Source of the DNA: Streptomyces dioscori
GTDB lineage: Bacteria; Actinomycetota; Actinomycetes; Streptomycetales; Streptomycetaceae
Assembly: GCF_003024195.1 (NCBI RefSeq)
Contig: NZ_KZ679039.1
Span: forward strand, 124,001 to 188,000
Direction of reading: 5' to 3'
Length of the DNA: 64,000 bases
The notes below the pieces were generated by a model, which had not been told where the DNA came from, searched no databases, and saw nothing but the letters and a program-made list of their open reading frames with translations. Positions 58,542 to 64,000 of this stretch are shown here, one piece after another. Every line of letters begins with the position of its first letter. Position 1 is the first letter of the stretch. The translations under genes were made by a program, and so were the position numbers.

Positions 58542-59030
58542 TCAGGCGTCCGCGTTCTCAAGCTTGAAGTTCCAGACACCCTGGACCTGCGTACCGGCCT
58601 TGTTCTGCTGGACGACGCTGATGTAGATCGTCTTCGGGGCGGCCTGGCCCGACTGCTCGGCGAAGAGGTCGACGCCCTCGAAGGCGTAGTACGTCTTCTT
58701 GAAGGGGGAAGTGACCTGCTGGCCGTTGAGCCACAGGGCCCAGCCCTCGTCGGCGATCTCCGGGTCGACACCGATGCGCAGCGTCTCACCCTGCGAGACG
58801 CTGATCGTGTCGGAGGACTTCTTGAGGGCGCACTTGGTCGCTTCCTCCTTGCCGATGGTCTTGCCGTCCTCGTAGCACTCGGCCTCGACGCTGACCGAAT
58901 TCTTGCCGACCGTGACGGTGGCCATCGGCGTCGGCTTGTCGCAGGCGGACAGCACGAGAAGTCCGGCGGAAACGGCACTTGCGGCGGCGACGGCGCGGCG
59001 ACGGCGCGCAAGGGGACGCTGGGAGCTCAT
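58542..59030 (-). CDS. DUF2771 lipoprotein
   Basis: A 162-residue lipoprotein with an N-terminal Arg-rich signal and lipobox LSAC (Cys30). The mature part has conserved cysteines (ECYEDG, KCALKKSS) and a beta-rich end (KTIYISVVQQNKAGTQVQGVWNFKL). This matches the actinobacterial DUF2771 family of unknown function. It is 39 bases upstream of mqnB on the same strand, so it may be co-transcribed. Confidence 0.85.
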   Translation of the reverse strand: MSSQRPLARRRRAVAAASAVSAGLLVLSACDKPTPMATVTVGKNSVSVEAECYEDGKTIGKEEATKCALKKSSDTISVSQGETLRIGVDPEIADEGWALWLNGQQVTSPFKKTYYAFEGVDLFAEQSGQAAPKTIYISVVQQNKAGTQVQGVWNFKLENADA

Positions 59031-59123
59031 GGGCGAAGGTTATCGGGCGGGTCGCGCGGCCCGGCTACGTGGGTGGGCTACGCGGCGTGCCGCGGGCCCG
59101 GATCACTCCGGTGAGCAGGGGAC

Positions 59124-59210
59124 GGCCGGGTACGGATCGGACGGCGGCCGGGTACGGATCGGAGGGCGACCGGGGGCGGATCGGAGGGCGGCCGGTGAGG
59201 ACCGGACGGC
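59124..59210. repeat. 22-bp tandem repeat, four copies
   Basis: Units start at 59124, 59146, 59168 and 59190 with variants of GGCCGGGTACGGATCGGAGG plus two more bases; the last is 21 bases and ends directly at the stop codon of the next gene (59211-59213). Confidence 0.92.
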
Positions 59211-60632
59211 TCAGGCCAGGTGTGCGTGCTGGCGGCCGCCGTGCCGGGCCGCGCTCAGCAGCCCGCGGACCGTGGTGAGCCAGCCGAGCGCGATGATCCC
59301 GGACGCCACCGCCATCCCGAGCGTGCCGATGAGCGGCAGCGCGATACCGATCGCCCCGCCGACCACCCAGGCCATCTGGAGGAGTGTCTCCGAGCGTGCG
59401 AACGCCGACGTCCGCACCAGTTCCGGTACGTCCCGCTGGATCAGTGCGTCCAGGGACAGCTTGGACAGCGCCTGGGCGAACCCGGCGAACGCGGCGAGCA
59501 CCGCCACCAGGAGCACCCCGAAGAACACCGCCGCCGTGATCGCCACCCCGAGCACCACCGCGACCACGGTGACGATGATCAGCTCCGGCGCCCGGGATCT
59601 CAGGGCCGCCCCGACCGTCGTACCGAGCGCGTTGCCCACGCCCGCCGACACGCCCACGACGGTCAGTGAGACCGCCGCGCTGGCGCCCGCGAGGGGGTGT
59701 TCGCGCAGCAGGAACGCCAGGAAGAAGATCAGGAACCCGGAGAGGCCGCGCAGCGCGGCGTTCGCGGCGAGCGCGTGCGTGACCGCCGTACCGACCGTGC
59801 GCAGGCCCGGACGCTTGGGCTGTTTGAGGTGCGGGCCGTGCAGATGCTGCTCGTCCGCGGCGAGCAGGGCCTTGTCCTCGCCCTTGGCCGAGTCGACCTT
59901 GTGCGGCAGGGAGAACGACAGGAACGTACCCGCCACGAAGATCAGGAAGGCGCCGTAGAGCGGATAGCGGGGGCCGAGGGCCTGGAGGCCCGCGCCGATC
60001 GGGGCCGCCACGCCCGTCGCCAGCAGGCCGCCGAGCGTGACCCGTGAGTTCGCCTTGACCAGGGAGAACGCGGGTGGCAGGAGCCGGGGCACCACGGCGC
60101 TTCTGACCACGCCGTACGCCTTCGAGGCCACCAGGACGCCGAGGGCCGCCGGGTACAGCTCGATGCTGCCCGTGACGACCGCGCCCGACAGCAGCAGGGC
60201 CATGAACGCGCGCGCCATGAACGCGCCCGCCATCGCGGCGCGCCGGCCGTGCGGGAGGCGGTCCAGGAGGGGGCCGATGACCGGGGCCAGCAGCGTGAAC
60301 GGGGCCATCGTGATCGCCAGGTAGAGCGCGACACGGCCGCGGGCCTCGTCCGTCGGGACCGAGAAGAACACCGTCGAGGCGAGCGCGACCGTGATCAGCA
60401 TGTCGCCGGCGCCGTTCACCCCGTGCAGTTCGATCAGTTTGCCGAGGCCCGACTCGCCCGCGCCGTGCGCGTGAGTCGCTTTTCTGATGCCTCTCGCCGT
60501 ACCGCTGAACGGCAGGTGCAGGGCATGCCCGACGGAACGGACGGCCCCGCGCACCGGGCCCGATCCGCTCTTGCGTCCTGCCCCGGCCTCACCGATTCCG
60601 GTGGCGCCTTGGGGCGTCCTTGCGGCTGCCAC
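59211..60632 (-). CDS. MFS-type membrane transporter
   Basis: A 473-residue protein. A soluble N-terminus of about 75 residues (GTARGIRKATHAHGAGESGLGKLIELHG) precedes about 12 helices: TVALASTVFFSVPTDEARGRVALYLAITMAPFTLLAPVIGPLLDRLPHGRRAAMA is TM1-2 with the DRLPHGRR loop. The substrate is unknown; such proteins are often called efflux permeases. GTG 60632 was chosen because upstream residues are not protein-like. A 412-base gap (60633-61044) to the divergent gene contains a 22-bp tandem duplication (60752-60795) and no gene. Confidence 0.8.
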   Translation of the reverse strand: MAAARTPQGATGIGEAGAGRKSGSGPVRGAVRSVGHALHLPFSGTARGIRKATHAHGAGESGLGKLIELHGVNGAGDMLITVALASTVFFSVPTDEARGRVALYLAITMAPFTLLAPVIGPLLDRLPHGRRAAMAGAFMARAFMALLLSGAVVTGSIELYPAALGVLVASKAYGVVRSAVVPRLLPPAFSLVKANSRVTLGGLLATGVAAPIGAGLQALGPRYPLYGAFLIFVAGTFLSFSLPHKVDSAKGEDKALLAADEQHLHGPHLKQPKRPGLRTVGTAVTHALAANAALRGLSGFLIFFLAFLLREHPLAGASAAVSLTVVGVSAGVGNALGTTVGAALRSRAPELIIVTVVAVVLGVAITAAVFFGVLLVAVLAAFAGFAQALSKLSLDALIQRDVPELVRTSAFARSETLLQMAWVVGGAIGIALPLIGTLGMAVASGIIALGWLTTVRGLLSAARHGGRQHAHLA

Positions 60633-61044
60633 TCCGCAATAGTGCCCCGAGTTTGGCGGAAGTAGCGCAGTTACCGCCCGTATAGCGGCTGAGTGGGCGC
60701 GGTGGACGGGGTGCCGGACATGCGCGAAGAGCGCTCTGCGCACCGGCCGCGAGCGCCCCGCGCACCCGGTTGGAGCGTCCCGTGCACCCGGTCGGGGAGA
60801 CGGCGCGACAGCATGAAGGCAACGCCGGTGTAGGCCCAGCGCCCACGAGACGGTAGCGTGCGTAGCGCGCCCGCGGCGGTTGTTCTCGGCCGCGCGCCTC
60901 TCGGTCATCCCGCAGAATGGATGACGTAGGTGCGCCCGAGTGCGATCGGGCGCGGACGTCGACGCGGCCCTCCGGTCCGCTCCGTCCGCACCCCCGTCGA
61001 GGGATGGCGCACTCGTGAGACGGCGTAGGAGAGAAGCGATACCT

Positions 61045-61968
61045 GTGAGCGCGACAACGCGAAGCCGAACCCCCGACCGTCTGTGTGCCGAGGCCGTGGA
61101 CCTCGCCCGGGCCGCCGCCGAGGAGGCCGCCGCTCCCGGCGTGGTGGGGGAGCACGCGGGACTGGTCAGCGAAGGGGACCGCGTCGTCACGCACTTCTTC
61201 GAGTGCAAGGAGATGGGCTACCGCGGGTGGCGCTGGGCCGTGACGGTGGCCCGGGCCTCCCGGGCGAAGGTCGTCACCCTCGACGAGACCGTGCTGCTGC
61301 CCGGCACCGACGCCCTGCTGGCACCCGAGTGGGTGCCGTGGAGCGAGCGGCTCCGGCCGGGGGACATGGGTCCCGGGGACCTGCTGCCCACGGACGCGGA
61401 GGACCTGCGTCTGGAACCCGGCTACTCCGGCGAGGACGAGCCCGCTCCGAACGCGCCGATCTCCGAGGAGATGGCCCAGCTCGCCGAGGCGGAGGACGCC
61501 GAGATCACGCCGCAGGCGCCGGCCGCGCTGCCGCTCGTGCCCTCGCGCGGCTCGATCGCGTCCGTGGCCGAGGAACTGGGGATGCGGCGGGCTCGCGTGC
61601 TGTCCCGGTACGGGCTGCATGTCGCGGCCGACCGTTGGGAGGAGTCGTACGGGGCGAAGACCGCGATGGCTCAGGCCGCTCCCGCGACGTGCGTCAGCTG
61701 TGGGTTCCTGAATCCTGTGGGCGGGTCGCTCGGGCAGGCGTTCGGTCTGTGCGCGAATGAGTTCTCGCCGGCGGACGGGCGAGTCGTGTCGCTCTCGTAC
61801 GGATGTGGTGGGCATTCGGAGGCGGCGGTCATGCCTGCGCCTGCGCGGCCTGCGCCGCCGGTGATCGATGAGACCCGGGTGGATCCGTTCCCGCTTCGGC
61901 CTTCGCCCGACTCGGGGTCGGTGCCGGTGGGGCCGGACGGGTCGGCATCGGAGTACGGCCACAGCTAG
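61045..61968 (+). CDS. DUF3027 protein
   Basis: A 307-residue cytosolic protein matching DUF3027: LCAEAVDLARAAAEEAAAPGVVGEHAGL, THFFECKEMGYRGWRWAVTVARA, VPWSERLRPGDMGPGDLLPTD and CVSCGFLNPVGGSLGQAFGLCANEFSPADG, RVVSLSYGCGGHSEA. The Cys pairs may bind zinc. Family function is unknown. The N-terminus is uncertain: GTG 61045 is chosen; earlier in-frame starts near 60940 would add basic residues. Confidence 0.8.
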   Translation: MSATTRSRTPDRLCAEAVDLARAAAEEAAAPGVVGEHAGLVSEGDRVVTHFFECKEMGYRGWRWAVTVARASRAKVVTLDETVLLPGTDALLAPEWVPWSERLRPGDMGPGDLLPTDAEDLRLEPGYSGEDEPAPNAPISEEMAQLAEAEDAEITPQAPAALPLVPSRGSIASVAEELGMRRARVLSRYGLHVAADRWEESYGAKTAMAQAAPATCVSCGFLNPVGGSLGQAFGLCANEFSPADGRVVSLSYGCGGHSEAAVMPAPARPAPPVIDETRVDPFPLRPSPDSGSVPVGPDGSASEYGHS

Positions 61969-62010
61969 CCTGCGGCTCGCGCTTGCCTGATCGCGCGCCC
62001 CCTCCCCCCC

Positions 62011-62256
62011 TTCAAGCCAAAAGATTGCGCAGTTCCCCGCGCCCCTTGGGGTGGCTGCGCCCGGCTGTGATGTGCGGGTTGTGTGTGGCCGGCCGCGCAG
62101 TTCCCCGCGCCCCTTAGGGGCTCGGCTGCGCCTTCGCCCCCTCGGGCCCCCAGGGGCGCGGGGAACGGCGCAATCTTTTGGCTTTGGCTTTTAAGGGGCG
62201 CGGGGAACGGCGCGGCCGGCCCCCACCCACCCGCACCCACCCACGCGGCGGAGCCA
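62011..62256. repeat. REP-like repeat cluster
   Basis: Two forward cores (near 62027 and 62094) and two inverted cores (near 62152 and 62195) with AAAAGATTGCG/CAATCTTTTG linkers and the CGGCGGAGCC module at 62244. It nearly fills the gap between the DUF3027 gene and the Hsp90-like gene. Confidence 0.9.
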
Positions 62257-62356
62257 CCCCTTCCAGCCCTGGCCCCCTGCCAAGGGACCCGCGCGGTACC
62301 TTCTTGCCGCGGCCGGCCGATGCGCGCGGGCGTACGACGATGAGGGAGTGTCAAGC

Positions 62357-64000
<1,644 letters not shown>

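Overview
The window is Streptomyces chromosome. The evidence is the very high GC content, the frequent GTG/TTG starts, a BldD-like site before a diguanylate cyclase of CdgB type, DasR-like sites before nagK-nagA, tandem CIRCE elements before groEL, and many dispersed REP-like repeats of the gcgcagttccccgcgcccc type between genes. Gene order resembles the S. coelicolor core around cdgB, nagKA, the trehalose genes, thrC, groEL2, murQ and mqnBD. No rRNA, tRNA or CRISPR was seen.

Layout: 0-9 kb holds a pentapeptide-repeat protein, an M1 peptidase lipoprotein, a GNAT enzyme, a TerD protein, an ArfB-like ribosome rescue factor, a flavin reductase, CdgB and a membrane-anchored carbohydrate-binding-like protein. 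9-14 kb is amino-sugar metabolism (PfkB kinase, NagA, NagK, a solute-binding lipoprotein) under predicted DasR control. 14-18 kb makes compatible solutes (OtsB, OtsA, glucosyl-3-phosphoglycerate synthase). 18-23 kb has a SAM-I riboswitch, thrC, the sulfur carrier cysO, a cold-shock protein and groEL. 23-36 kb is mixed metabolism and regulation: OYE, an NmrA/TetR pair, a tannase-like esterase, MurQ with its RpiR regulator, an MFS pump and CutC. 36-46 kb is rich in helicases (HelD, XPB and a helicase-associated protein) and contains an unusual UPF0114-IstB fusion. 56.4-64 kb returns to core genes: csp, mqnD, mqnB, an MFS protein, DUF3027 and an Hsp90-like ATPase that runs off the window.

The most notable region is an 8-kb lower-GC integrated element at about 48.39-56.42 kb. 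A large serine integrase has inserted it into the seventh codon of a cold-shock gene. Its left edge keeps the native promoter and first seven codons. Its right edge supplies a new TTG start and codons 2-7 that restore exactly the same peptide. Inside are the integrase, a frameshifted GntR gene, several small unknown proteins, a winged-helix replication-like protein preceded by a run of very small winged-helix-like proteins, and a small serine resolvase with inverted repeats upstream. There is no conjugation gene, capsid gene or recognisable cargo. The REP repeats that pepper the chromosome are absent from it, which fits recent acquisition.

Limits: all functional calls come from reading translations and motifs. 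No search, alignment or structure prediction was run.
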